In this document: positions 9,313 through 18,718 of the stretch, piece by piece
How the letters are laid out: each line of letters opens with the position of its first letter
How positions within the stretch are numbered: the first letter of the stretch is position 1
Origin: JAABVD01 sp965204545
GTDB taxonomy: Bacteria > Verrucomicrobiota > Verrucomicrobiia > Opitutales > UBA2995
Direction of reading: 5' to 3'
Assembly (NCBI GenBank): GCA_965204545.1
Contig: CBDBFA010000003.1
Span: forward strand, 3,567,503-3,631,502
Length of the DNA: 64,000 bases
Notes under the pieces: generated by a model
The model's input: the letters and a program-made list of their open reading frames with translations, nothing else
The model's database searches: none
Told to the model about the DNA's origin: nothing
Translations under genes and position numbers: made by a program

Positions 9313-9825
9313 ATGGCCGAATCCATACAGTGCGACCTTTGCAGCAAGCCGGCCACGGTCCATCTCACTCAAATCGTGGATGCCAAGATTCACAAGGTAG
9401 ACCTCTGCGAAACTTGTGCCAAGGAGAAGGGAGTGACGGATCCAAATGGGTTTTCCCTGGCCGATTTGCTGACTGGCAATTTGGAAACCGAGCGCTTTGG
9501 AAAGGAACCCCTCCACCTCAAATGCGATGTATGCGGCTTTACTCCCACGGATTATAAAAAACACGGAAGACTCGGATGCCCAAGCTGTTACGAAAATTTG
9601 CGCCCTATGATCATGCCCATGTTGGCCCACATGCACAAGGGAACGGCCCACGATGGCAAAATCCCGCACCATACCCTGACGCGGGTGGAGCAAAAGCAGA
9701 AACTCGATGACCTCAACGCCAGTTTGAGAAAAGCGGTCGCGGAAGAACGATTTGAAGATGCGGCCCGGATCAGGGACGCCATAATTCAGCAAATCGAGGA
9801 GGATGAAGGAGCCCATGTCCATTAA
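9313..9825 (+). CDS. mcsA: McsA-like zinc-finger / UVR-motif protein
   Basis: Likely activator and adaptor of the arginine kinase McsB. The 170-residue protein has four CxxC-type pairs ('CDLCSKPA' near residue 8, 'CETCAKEKG' near 34, 'CDVCGFTP' near 75, 'CPSCYENL' near 92) that would bind zinc, and a C-terminal UVR motif ('LDDLNASLRKAVAEERFEDA', near 130-160) like those in UvrB/C and ClpC. It overlaps the start of mcsB and heads a gene order matching the Firmicutes ctsR-mcsA-mcsB-clpC operon, but there is no ctsR: the upstream gap to ilvE (9143-9312) is too small for one. Confidence 0.88.
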   Translation: MAESIQCDLCSKPATVHLTQIVDAKIHKVDLCETCAKEKGVTDPNGFSLADLLTGNLETERFGKEPLHLKCDVCGFTPTDYKKHGRLGCPSCYENLRPMIMPMLAHMHKGTAHDGKIPHHTLTRVEQKQKLDDLNASLRKAVAEERFEDAARIRDAIIQQIEEDEGAHVH

Positions 9826-10903
9826 AGCCTTGGTGGAAAGCATGGGTTCAAGAACCCACAGGGCGGGTTCCCGACGCCCCATAGTCATGAGCACGCGCAT
9901 CCGGTTGGCCAGGAATCTGGCTCAGTATCCCTTTCCAGGCTGGGCCAAAAAGGCGCAAAGAGAGGAGGTTTTGGGACAATGTTTGGACGTGGTGATGCGC
10001 GTTCCCAAGATAAAAAGTCCAAAGGGGGGACGCCTTGACGAACTTTCAGAACTCCATCGGCGCATTTTACTGGAGCGACATTTGATCAGCCGGGAGTTGA
10101 GCCATGATCCGGAGGGGGCCGGTGTGATTATTTCCATCTCCAGGAACCAGGCCTGTTCGGTAATGATTAACGAGGAGGATCACCTGAGGATACAGGTCCT
10201 GAGAAACGGTCTTCACCTGAAGCGGGCCTGGAACTTCATCGATGCGGTAGACAACGTGATCGAGCAATCGCTCAATTACGCCTATTCCAAGGAACTGGGT
10301 TATCTCACGGCTTGTCCCACCAACGTCGGCACTGGTCTCAGGGCATCGGCCATGTTGCACCTGCCCGGCCTGGTCATCTCGGGGCAAATGGACAAGGTAG
10401 TCCGTGCTGTAAACCAGTTGGGTATTGCGGTGCGGGGCATATTCGGAGAAGGTTCGGATGCCAGCGGCAGTTTTTTCCAAATCTCCAATCAACAAACTTT
10501 GGGGGAGACGGAATCAGAAATTATCCAACGACTCCGCAGCGTGATGTCCACCATCATGGAGCGGGAGGAAGACGCCCGGGAAAAGGTCCTGGAGAAAGAC
10601 GGTCCCAAGTTCCTGGACAAAATTGGCCGGGCCTACGGCGTATTGAGATACGGACGCCTAATCAGTTCTTCGGAAGCAATGAATCGATTATCGCTCATAC
10701 GGCTTGCCATCGACATCGGTTCCATTGGGGATGAATTTCGCGACGTGGTGGACCCTTTGTTTATCGAATGTCAACCGGGTCACGTTCAATTCAAGACAAA
10801 TAAAGAAATTGAACCGGCCCAGCGGGATGTGTTAAGGGCTACGTTATTGCGCCAAAAGTTTTCCAAAGTTCCCCAACCCACTTTCGATCACCTCGAATTA
10901 TAA
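9815..10903 (+). CDS. mcsB: Protein-arginine kinase McsB
   Basis: Phosphorylates arginine residues on proteins; in Firmicutes phosphoarginine marks proteins for ClpC-ClpP degradation. The protein has the phosphagen-kinase catalytic fold: 'VMSTRIRLARNLAQYPFPG' near residue 25, 'NEEDHLRIQ' near 115, and 'YLTACPTNVGTGLRAS' near 160 with the reactive Cys. An ATG at 9803 is also in frame, but ATG 9815 has 'aaggag' at a workable distance and is preferred. Either start overlaps mcsA, implying translational coupling. clpC follows after 42 bp. Confidence 0.93.
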   Translation: MSIKALVESMGSRTHRAGSRRPIVMSTRIRLARNLAQYPFPGWAKKAQREEVLGQCLDVVMRVPKIKSPKGGRLDELSELHRRILLERHLISRELSHDPEGAGVIISISRNQACSVMINEEDHLRIQVLRNGLHLKRAWNFIDAVDNVIEQSLNYAYSKELGYLTACPTNVGTGLRASAMLHLPGLVISGQMDKVVRAVNQLGIAVRGIFGEGSDASGSFFQISNQQTLGETESEIIQRLRSVMSTIMEREEDAREKVLEKDGPKFLDKIGRAYGVLRYGRLISSSEAMNRLSLIRLAIDIGSIGDEFRDVVDPLFIECQPGHVQFKTNKEIEPAQRDVLRATLLRQKFSKVPQPTFDHLEL

Positions 10904-10945
10904 TGAGCTCCTTCAACCTCCAGCGGAAAATGTTCCATGGGACCC

Positions 10946-13429
10946 ATGAATAACTTCACTCCCAGAGCCCAGCAGGTTTTGGCCTTGGCCCGCAAGGAAG
11001 CCGACCGCTTTCACCATAATTTTGTGGGAACCGAGCACTTGTTGCTGGGATTGATCAACCTCGGTCAAGGGGTTGCTGTCAATGTTTTGCAGAAAATGGG
11101 CCTGGACCTGGTCACGGTGCGAAGCGCGGTGGAAAAACAGGTCGGGATGGGGCAGAAGGCCAAACCCACCGGCAATATACCCTTTACTCCTCGGGTGAAA
11201 AAAGTGCTGGCTCTGGCCAGTAAGGAGGCCAAAAACCTGAACCACAGCTATGTGGGCACGGAGCACATCCTGCTCGGATTATTGCGGGAAGGGGAGGGGG
11301 TTGCCGCCCAAGTGCTGAGGTCTCTGGACGTGGATATCGAGCGGGCGCGCCGTGAAATCCTCAGTGAACTGGATCCCAATTACGCCGGGAGCGGTGTGCA
11401 ACAAACCTCCGGTGTGCCCCGCCGATCGGGAGGTGAAGAGAAGAAGGACGTCAAAACCCCCGCTTTGAAGGCATTTGGCCGCGACCTGACGGAAATGGCC
11501 CGAAAAAACGAACTCGATCCCGTGATCGGCCGCAGGCGGGAGATTCGCCGTGTCATTCAAATACTATGCCGTCGTACTAAGAATAACCCCGTTTTGATCG
11601 GGGAGGCGGGCGTTGGGAAAACAGCCATTGTGGAAGGTCTGGCCCAGGAGATTGTCAACGGACTGGTTCCTGAACTTTTAGGGGATAAGCGGCTCGTTAC
11701 CCTGGATTTGGCCCTCATGGTTGCCGGCACCAAGTACCGCGGCCAGTTTGAGGAGCGCATCAAGGCGGTAATGGACGAGATCAAACGCAGTAAGAATATC
11801 CTCCTGTTTATCGATGAATTGCATACTATCGTGGGGGCCGGGGCGGCCGAGGGCGCCATGGATGCCTCCAATATTTTCAAACCCGCCTTGTCGCGGGGAG
11901 AACTGCAGTGCATTGGAGCTACCACTCTGGCGGAACACCGCAAGTTCATCGAAAAGGACTCGGCTCTGGATCGGAGATTCCAAAGCATAAGAGTGGATGC
12001 CTCATCGGTTGAGGATACCATCAAGATCCTGCATGGCATTCGCAGCAAATACGAGGAGCACCACAACGTGACCTTTACGGATGGAGCCCTCAAGCGTGCC
12101 GTAAAACTGTCCGACCGTTACATTACGAGCCGCTATCTGCCCGATAAGGCCATCGATGTCCTCGATGAAGCGGGTTCGCGGTGTCGCATCGCCAGTCTGA
12201 ACCGGCCACCCGAAATCGACCAGTTGCAGAAGGAGATCGACGAAGTTTGCGGGAATAAAGAGGAAGCCATCAGCGAACAGCATTTTGAAGAGGCTGCCAA
12301 GTTCCGCGACAAGGAGAAACAGCTCCGCCATAAGCGGGAGGTGTTGCTGGAAGAATGGAGGGAAAGCCGCAAGCGAATGAAGATTGTGGTGGACGAGGAC
12401 GACATGCTCAAGGTCGTCTCTGATTGGACCGGCATTCCTTTGACCCGTATGGAGAAAAAGGAAACGCAGAAACTGCTCGAACTGGAGAAGGATCTGCAGA
12501 AAGTGGTTATAGGGCAAAACCCGGCCACCGAGGTGGTTGCCAAGGCGCTACGACGGTCTCGGGCCGACTTGAAGGACCCACGTCGCCCCATAGGATCCTT
12601 CATGTTCCTCGGTCCCACCGGGGTAGGTAAAACGCACTTGGCAAAAACATTGGCTGAAATGATGTTCGGGGACCAGGACGCCATCGTACAAATCGACATG
12701 TCCGAGTACATGGAGAAGTTCACCGTGTCCCGTTTGATCGGATCGCCCCCCGGTTACGTTGGCCACGAGGAGGGCGGCCAATTATCCGAAGCGGTGCGCC
12801 GCAAGCCATACGCCGTGGTACTTTTTGACGAAATCGAAAAAGCTCACCCCGATGTCATTCAACTTCTGCTCCAGGTGTTGGAAGACGGACGGCTAACTGA
12901 CAGTCTGGGCCGGGTGGTGGATTTTCGAAACACTATTATCATCATGACCTCTAACGTCGGCGCCAGGCTCATCCAAAGGGAAACATCCCTCGGGTTTGGG
13001 AAATTGACGGGACAGACCGACAATTTCGAATGGATCAAGGAAAAAATCCTCGAAGAGTCGAAGCGCATATTCAAACCGGAGTTTCTCAACCGGATCAACG
13101 AGTTGGTGGTATTCCACTCCTTGAAGCGGGAAGATCTGGTCAAGATTGTCGATATCGAATTGAGTGAAGTCATAAAACGGTTGCAACGACACGAGATCAA
13201 CTTGTCCATGTCTGCGGAAGCAAAGGAGTTCCTCATCGACAAGGGGTACGACGAAAAATATGGAGCCCGCCCGCTTCGCCGCGCCGTGGAGCGTTACCTG
13301 GAGGATCCCTTGGCAGAGTCGATTCTCAGGGGAGATCTCAAGAAAGGCGAACCAATCCTGGTGGTGGTTGGAAACGATGAGATCAAGTTCGAGCAAAAGC
13401 AATCGTCTTCGGAAGTAGCATCCAATTGA
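10946..13429 (+). CDS. clpC: ATP-dependent Clp protease ATPase subunit ClpC
   Basis: Hexameric AAA+ unfoldase that feeds substrates to ClpP (not in the window). Order: two Clp-N repeats ('FTPRAQQVLALARKEA' and 'FTPRVKKVLALASKEA', residues 3-150), which in Firmicutes bind phosphoarginine; AAA1 with Walker A 'GEAGVGKT' near 218; a middle segment with a UVR motif ('EEAAKFRDKEKQLR', near 447); AAA2 with 'GPTGVGKTH' near 555; and a C-terminal D2-small domain. The frame is open to ATG 10937, but 'MNNFTPRAQ' at 10946 matches the usual N-terminus. Immediately downstream of mcsAB, supporting an arginine-phosphorylation degradation pathway. Confidence 0.95.
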   Translation: MNNFTPRAQQVLALARKEADRFHHNFVGTEHLLLGLINLGQGVAVNVLQKMGLDLVTVRSAVEKQVGMGQKAKPTGNIPFTPRVKKVLALASKEAKNLNHSYVGTEHILLGLLREGEGVAAQVLRSLDVDIERARREILSELDPNYAGSGVQQTSGVPRRSGGEEKKDVKTPALKAFGRDLTEMARKNELDPVIGRRREIRRVIQILCRRTKNNPVLIGEAGVGKTAIVEGLAQEIVNGLVPELLGDKRLVTLDLALMVAGTKYRGQFEERIKAVMDEIKRSKNILLFIDELHTIVGAGAAEGAMDASNIFKPALSRGELQCIGATTLAEHRKFIEKDSALDRRFQSIRVDASSVEDTIKILHGIRSKYEEHHNVTFTDGALKRAVKLSDRYITSRYLPDKAIDVLDEAGSRCRIASLNRPPEIDQLQKEIDEVCGNKEEAISEQHFEEAAKFRDKEKQLRHKREVLLEEWRESRKRMKIVVDEDDMLKVVSDWTGIPLTRMEKKETQKLLELEKDLQKVVIGQNPATEVVAKALRRSRADLKDPRRPIGSFMFLGPTGVGKTHLAKTLAEMMFGDQDAIVQIDMSEYMEKFTVSRLIGSPPGYVGHEEGGQLSEAVRRKPYAVVLFDEIEKAHPDVIQLLLQVLEDGRLTDSLGRVVDFRNTIIIMTSNVGARLIQRETSLGFGKLTGQTDNFEWIKEKILEESKRIFKPEFLNRINELVVFHSLKREDLVKIVDIELSEVIKRLQRHEINLSMSAEAKEFLIDKGYDEKYGARPLRRAVERYLEDPLAESILRGDLKKGEPILVVVGNDEIKFEQKQSSSEVASN

Positions 13430-13505
13430 CCGTTAAACTGCTCAATATGCTGAGCCACTTTTTCGGTTTGGCACGCCTTGGGCTTCGAAGTATTGAACGG
13501 ATACC

Positions 13506-13922
13506 ATGGAGAAAACCCTAATCATTTTCAAACCCGACTGTCTGAGGAAACGACTCATGGGAACGGTGCTCGGCCGATTTGAAAGGGCGGGATTTACCAT
13601 TGCCGGGTGTAAGATGGCGAAATTGGAGCCGGATCTCCTCAAGGAGCACTATGCCCATTTGGCGGATGAACCCTTCTTTCCGGGGATCTCCGCTTTCATG
13701 GAGTCCGGGCCGGTGGTGGTGATGATCCTGGAAGGGGATGACGTCATCAGAAAAGTTCGGGAGTTAGTGGGGCCGACGGATTCGGTTCAAGCGCCGGCGG
13801 GGACGATACGGGGCGATTACGGGTATAACGCCATGAGGAATGTCGTGCATGCTTCCGATAGCATGGAATCCGCCCGGGCCGAGATCAGACGATTCTTCAA
13901 CGAAGGCGACTTTCAGAAATAA
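13506..13922 (+). CDS. ndk: Nucleoside diphosphate kinase
   Basis: Equalises nucleoside triphosphate pools by transferring the gamma-phosphate through a phosphohistidine. The 138-residue length is normal. Visible are 'TLIIFKPDCLRKRLMG' at the start (Lys9 for phosphate binding), 'GTIRGDYG' near 99, and the active-site motif 'NVVHASDS' with His115. It lies 76 bp after clpC and may be read from the same transcript, though a separate promoter cannot be excluded. Confidence 0.97.
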   Translation: MEKTLIIFKPDCLRKRLMGTVLGRFERAGFTIAGCKMAKLEPDLLKEHYAHLADEPFFPGISAFMESGPVVVMILEGDDVIRKVRELVGPTDSVQAPAGTIRGDYGYNAMRNVVHASDSMESARAEIRRFFNEGDFQK

Positions 13923-13945
13923 TTCCCGTTTCGTTAACAGAGAAA

Positions 13946-16579
13946 TTGCCTTTCGCAAAGGCGCCAAGAACGGCAAGACATGGTTATGGGTTAAATTGGG
14001 TAGAAAGATCCGTTTCGCTTACTCCTATTAAAACTTCAAGCCATATTGCCATTCTTCACTTTTTCCTCTTTGTCGTTCTATCGCTTGGCCTTGTGGAAGC
14101 CACACCCGGCATTCGCCTGAACGATTCAAACCTGAAGGCCGAACTCATTGACAGTGATGAGACGGAGTTCTTTCTCAGCCATGCAATGGATTTCTCGGGG
14201 CGACTATACGTGGGTTGCCGGGAGGCGCTTCTCGTTTACGAACCGACCCCGGGAGGTGGATTCGGGCCGCGCCGGGAACTCTACCGATTTCCGAAAGACA
14301 CTTGGCTCTACGATCTTGAACCATACGGAGACGACTTGTTGGTTCTCTGCAATACCGCCCTTTATCGGATACCTGACATAGTTGCCCATCAGAGCAACCC
14401 GGAGCCGGAGAAGATCCTCTGGGGTTTACCATTGGGGCATCACCACCAAGGTATGCACGCCATAGAGTTTGGCCCCGAGGGGGACCTCTATCTCTCCTTC
14501 GGCGATCCCCAGCCGCACTTTCACTGGGATCGTGACCGGCCCGATCACCTCTGGCACTGGACTTTTTATGTGGGCCCGGAGGACCTGCCCGTAACCTACA
14601 ACGGGGTTGGAGCTGTGATGCGGTTGCGACTGGAAGATTTCCATCTCTCCGTTCACACCAGCGGGTTACGCAATCCATGTGGGATATCCTTCGATCCGGA
14701 TTGGAGACTATTTGTAAATGACAACGATCAGGAAGGGGGCATAGCTTCGCCGTGTAAACTGGTCTACGCGCCACCGCACAGTTGGCAGGGCTGGGTGCGT
14801 GGCTGGGCCGCGCGTCACAATCCGAAACGGTTGGACATGCTTCCCCTGGCCAACCTTCAACTGGATGTTCCCGTCGGCCAATGCTGGTATGATGATACCG
14901 TTCTGGGCCAGCGCTATCGCGGTTCGGTGATGGTTGGTAATTGGGGCAATCGAACCGTCAGTTACTACAAGGTCGCGCCTTTGGGAGCTGGTTTCGAGGC
15001 GCCTACTGAAGTCCTGTTGACGGGAGAGGGGATAATACGACCGCTTTCCGCCATGCCGACCAACGACGGACGGTTGATCGTGGCGGTCTGTTACATGGAG
15101 GGAAACGAAAACTCACCCGTGCGTCGTACCGACCTGCTTCTGATTTCGCCCAAAGATGGGGAGTTTCTTCACCGCGATTATACTGATACGCCGCTTCGCC
15201 AATTATTGAACGAACCATGGCAACTCGCCGCGAAAGCACATCAGGAGATTCTGCGTCGGGGAGGGGAGGTCCTCGAGTCGATGGCTGCTGATTTTTTGGC
15301 CTCGGATTCAACCGACAAGTCATTCTCAAGTCTCATCTTCCTCGCCGCGCGGACAGGCACGACCGAGGCTCTCGATCGGATTCGGGCATTGGCCCATTCC
15401 GTCGGCCCGGACGCGGCCATCGCTCTACGCGCGGCGGCGTGTTACCCGGACAGGTTTGCCCAAATTGAAATCGATCGCATTGCCCGGGAATCCAAAAACT
15501 CCGAGGTATTACACTCCTTGCTGCAATATATCCATGCGGCAAAAACAGAGGTAGTGCCGGCTGCCATGTTATTGGCTACCCACGACGACCCCTTCCTTCG
15601 CCAGTCTGCCGTCCGCTTTTTGGCTAAACATGCTTCAGGACGTCTACTCGATCAATGGATGTCAGGTGATACGCGCCAGCGCTTGGTCGCTGTTCTCACG
15701 GCCGGGTTCCGCGTCTGGGACGGTGCCGAAGCAGCGACTACCTTACCCTCTGCCGGCATGCATGCTTTGAGCAATCAAATCCAATTTTCGCAAGCCGATG
15801 GAAACATCGACCTGACTTCATATGGAAAACCAATTGGAATTTTCACTCTGGTCGACTGGTGGCGGGAGGCCCCTAACCAGGAAGCTTTCGCCAAAGAATT
15901 CAATATCCTGGAACGTGGTATCGCCGATGCTGAGGCCCGGGTCAGAACGGCGGCGGCGGTGAACTTGTTCTTTCTTAAAGACGACCGGGTCGACCAAACC
16001 GTGTTGGCCATTCTCAGGAACGAGGGCATCGACCTGCGCAGCAAGAGCGAGAGATTCGCCAATCCGGAAACCAAAAAACAGGCCGAGCGGGCGCTGGCGG
16101 ATGCGACGCTTCCCACCGAGGATGAGATTCCGACCGACTTTGCCGGAATCGATTGGGATGAGGAGGCGGCCAAAGGTAATTTCTCCAAAGGAAAGAAGCT
16201 ATTTACCGAACGCGGCTGCATCGCTTGTCACCTTTCGCCCGATGTTCGCCGTGGAGGTAGTGTCGGTCCTTCCCTCTTTGGCGTGACGCATCGATTTACC
16301 CCCGGTTATCTGGCTGAATCCATGTTGGTCCCCAACCGGATTGTTTCGCCCAATTTTTATCCGGCCACGCTGACTATGGCTGACGGCTCCCTTCAAGTTG
16401 GATTCATCGAGGCGGAAAGCGATGGCGAAATCAGCTTGCGGGTCATCACCGGCCAGATCCGGAAGATACCTGCGGCGGAAGTGAAGCAGCGTGCCATAAG
16501 CCAACAATCCCTGATGCCGGCAGGGCTTATTCAAACCCCGGAAGAGATGCGCGATATGCTCTCGTATCTAATAAAATAA
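13946..16579 (+). CDS. PVC-type exported heme-binding CxxCH protein with propeller-like and HEAT-like regions
   Basis: Probable periplasmic or membrane-attached oxidoreductase-like protein of a family common in Planctomycetes and Verrucomicrobia; substrate unknown. The frame opens with a TTG at 13946 and has no good ATG; a hydrophobic signal segment ('AILHFFLFVVLSLGLVEA') begins about residue 34, so the true start is uncertain and the first 30 codons fall in repeat-like DNA. Then come a sugar-dehydrogenase-like propeller ('DLYLSFGDPQPHFHWDRD', near 175), a helical HEAT-like region (about 420-700), and a C-terminal cytochrome c domain with 'GCIACH' near 757. It is followed by a sulfatase in the same direction, as is common for this family. 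Confidence 0.8.
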   Translation: MPFAKAPRTARHGYGLNWVERSVSLTPIKTSSHIAILHFFLFVVLSLGLVEATPGIRLNDSNLKAELIDSDETEFFLSHAMDFSGRLYVGCREALLVYEPTPGGGFGPRRELYRFPKDTWLYDLEPYGDDLLVLCNTALYRIPDIVAHQSNPEPEKILWGLPLGHHHQGMHAIEFGPEGDLYLSFGDPQPHFHWDRDRPDHLWHWTFYVGPEDLPVTYNGVGAVMRLRLEDFHLSVHTSGLRNPCGISFDPDWRLFVNDNDQEGGIASPCKLVYAPPHSWQGWVRGWAARHNPKRLDMLPLANLQLDVPVGQCWYDDTVLGQRYRGSVMVGNWGNRTVSYYKVAPLGAGFEAPTEVLLTGEGIIRPLSAMPTNDGRLIVAVCYMEGNENSPVRRTDLLLISPKDGEFLHRDYTDTPLRQLLNEPWQLAAKAHQEILRRGGEVLESMAADFLASDSTDKSFSSLIFLAARTGTTEALDRIRALAHSVGPDAAIALRAAACYPDRFAQIEIDRIARESKNSEVLHSLLQYIHAAKTEVVPAAMLLATHDDPFLRQSAVRFLAKHASGRLLDQWMSGDTRQRLVAVLTAGFRVWDGAEAATTLPSAGMHALSNQIQFSQADGNIDLTSYGKPIGIFTLVDWWREAPNQEAFAKEFNILERGIADAEARVRTAAAVNLFFLKDDRVDQTVLAILRNEGIDLRSKSERFANPETKKQAERALADATLPTEDEIPTDFAGIDWDEEAAKGNFSKGKKLFTERGCIACHLSPDVRRGGSVGPSLFGVTHRFTPGYLAESMLVPNRIVSPNFYPATLTMADGSLQVGFIEAESDGEISLRVITGQIRKIPAAEVKQRAISQQSLMPAGLIQTPEEMRDMLSYLIK

Positions 16580-16803
16580 TAATCATGATGAGGTATTGGT
16601 GGTATCACAGACATCGTTGTCCGGGACCAACCACCATCCTTATCCCGAATTCCAATTATGAAAAAGCTCCTTTACCTTACCTTGTCACCCGTGACTAACG
16701 GCCTCCTTCAAGTCTTAACCCGCATGTTTCATTCCTCCTTTTAGTCTAATAACCCCTGTTGAACCAAACCGGGTCACTTTCAACTTTTCGCCGTTCGCTG
16801 ATC

Positions 16804-18711
16804 ATGCTGCGCCTCATTTCTCATTTTGCCATTCTGGTTGCGATCTCCTTTCCCGCCATAGGGAACACCCCCAACATCCTCTGGATTACCGCCGAGGATA
16901 TGAGCCCAACCCTGGGTTGCTATGGAGACGATTACGCCATTACCCCGCATATCGACCAACTCGCATCCGAGGCAGTGTCCTATGATAATGCCTTCGCTAC
17001 CTCTCCCGTATGTTCACCATCCCGGTCCTGCATTATCAATGGACTTCCGGCCTCTTCCCAGGGAACGCAACAAATGCGTTCCGCTTTTCCCATTCCGGGA
17101 TACATGAAGGGCTTTCCCAGCATTCTGCGAGCAGCCGGTTACTATACTACGAACAACGTCAAGACCGACTATAACAGCGCCAACTGGGAGACGATCATCG
17201 CTGCCTCATGGGATGAAAGCAGCGCCACCGCTCACTGGAGAGGCCGGGCGGACGATCAACCCTTCTTCTCGGTTTTCAATTTGATGACTTCGCATCAGAG
17301 CCGGAGCATGGTTTGGCCCCATCGACAGTTTGTTTCCGAGGTTCAAAGCAAGCTCGCAGCTGACGAGATCCACCATCCGGAAAAGGCTCCCGTTCCTCCC
17401 TATTATCCGGATACCCTTATCGTTCGCAAAACCCTGGCTCGATTCTACGATTGCGTTACGGTCATGGACAAGGAAGTCGGCGCGATTCTCCGGCAATTGG
17501 AGGATGACGGGTTGGCCGAAGACACCATAGTGTTCTTTTACTCCGACCACGGGTCGGGCATGCCTCGCCATAAGCGAGCTTTGCTCGATTCCGGAATGAA
17601 AGTTCCTCTTATCGTCCGCTTCCCGGAAAAGTATCAGAGCCTCGCTCCCTCGGGTCCAGGCACACGCACGGATCGGCTGGTTAGTTTCGACGATTTCGGC
17701 CCCACCGTTCTCAGTCTGGCGGAGGTTGGGATACCCGCCTACATGGAGGGCAAACCTTTCCTTGGCAAGGTCGCAGGTCTCGTCCGGCAATTTGTCTACG
17801 GCCATCGTGACCGGGTCGATGAAGTCCTCGATCTGGCGCGCTCCGTCCGGGATAAACGTTATCTCTACATTCGCAATTACATGCCCCATTTGGGTTACAA
17901 CCAACCGACGGCTTGGCCGGACCTGGGCGAAATCCGGCACGAATTTTACGCCCACGCCCAGAGCGGCCGGATGACGGCGCCCCAGAAGCAATTTGCCGGT
18001 CCTTCCCGGCCTTTGGAAGAACTCTACGATTGTCAGGCCGATCCCCAGAACCTGGAAAACCTGGCCAACTCCTCCGATCACCGTGGCGTCCTGGAAAGAA
18101 TGCGGGCTCAACTGGTCACCCACCTCATGGATAGCCGGGACCTCGGGTTCCTCCCCGAGGCGTTGGCATGGAAACTCAGTGCCGGTACCACTCCCTACGA
18201 ACTTGCCCGGTCAGCCGGCTCCTACCAGCAGGTGCGCCTCATTCAAGCTGCTTCGCAGGTCGGTAACGCCTCCGAAGAGACACTGCTCTCCCACTTGGCT
18301 CACCATGATCCCGGGGTTCGCTATTGGGGCGCGGTCGGCTTCAGCGCGGCGCCGACCCTGTCCTCGAATGCCATCGATGCGTTGACCGATGCCCTCGAAG
18401 ACGGGGACCCCAATGTGAGGATCGAAGCCGCCAACGCTCTGGCCCGCCATGGACGCCTGGAAGAATCGGTTCCCGTTCTCGCGGAAGCATTAGAGGACGA
18501 AAATCTGTCCGCCGTTCAGCATGCAGCTCGAACTATTGAGCTCCTGGGCGAAAAGGCTCTCGCCGCCTTGCCCGCTGTCACCGCCTGCGACTCCCGCATG
18601 AAACGTATCCGTCCGCCCGGGACTTCACCGGTGGTGGTCGATCCGGAAAAGGATCAGGCCATGTTCATCGGTTTCTCCACCGAAGCCTTCCTCAAGCGAT
18701 TTGGTCCCTGA
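16804..18711 (+). CDS. Exported sulfatase (SGSH-like type I) with C-terminal HEAT-like repeats
   Basis: Predicted to remove sulfate esters or N-sulfo groups from a polysaccharide outside the cytoplasm. The signal peptide is 'MLRLISHFAILVAISFPAIG'. The mature start 'NTPNILWITAEDMSPTLGC' carries the metal-binding Asp. The formylglycine motif 'CSPSR' has Cys70, which must be oxidised by a maturase not present here. 'YSDHGSGMPRHKR' near 240 completes the metal site. Residues about 470-620 form two or three HEAT-like repeats, an unusual addition. A TTG at 16759 is in frame, but ATG 16804 gives the clean signal peptide. Confidence 0.88.
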   Translation: MLRLISHFAILVAISFPAIGNTPNILWITAEDMSPTLGCYGDDYAITPHIDQLASEAVSYDNAFATSPVCSPSRSCIINGLPASSQGTQQMRSAFPIPGYMKGFPSILRAAGYYTTNNVKTDYNSANWETIIAASWDESSATAHWRGRADDQPFFSVFNLMTSHQSRSMVWPHRQFVSEVQSKLAADEIHHPEKAPVPPYYPDTLIVRKTLARFYDCVTVMDKEVGAILRQLEDDGLAEDTIVFFYSDHGSGMPRHKRALLDSGMKVPLIVRFPEKYQSLAPSGPGTRTDRLVSFDDFGPTVLSLAEVGIPAYMEGKPFLGKVAGLVRQFVYGHRDRVDEVLDLARSVRDKRYLYIRNYMPHLGYNQPTAWPDLGEIRHEFYAHAQSGRMTAPQKQFAGPSRPLEELYDCQADPQNLENLANSSDHRGVLERMRAQLVTHLMDSRDLGFLPEALAWKLSAGTTPYELARSAGSYQQVRLIQAASQVGNASEETLLSHLAHHDPGVRYWGAVGFSAAPTLSSNAIDALTDALEDGDPNVRIEAANALARHGRLEESVPVLAEALEDENLSAVQHAARTIELLGEKALAALPAVTACDSRMKRIRPPGTSPVVVDPEKDQAMFIGFSTEAFLKRFGP

Positions 18712-18718
18712 GGTAGTA

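Noticed and set aside
16658..16744. Short frame starting 'MKKLLYLTLS', like a signal peptide, before the sulfatase gene
   Set aside because: Only 28 codons, no downstream domain and no clear ribosome-binding site; could be a remnant but is not supported.
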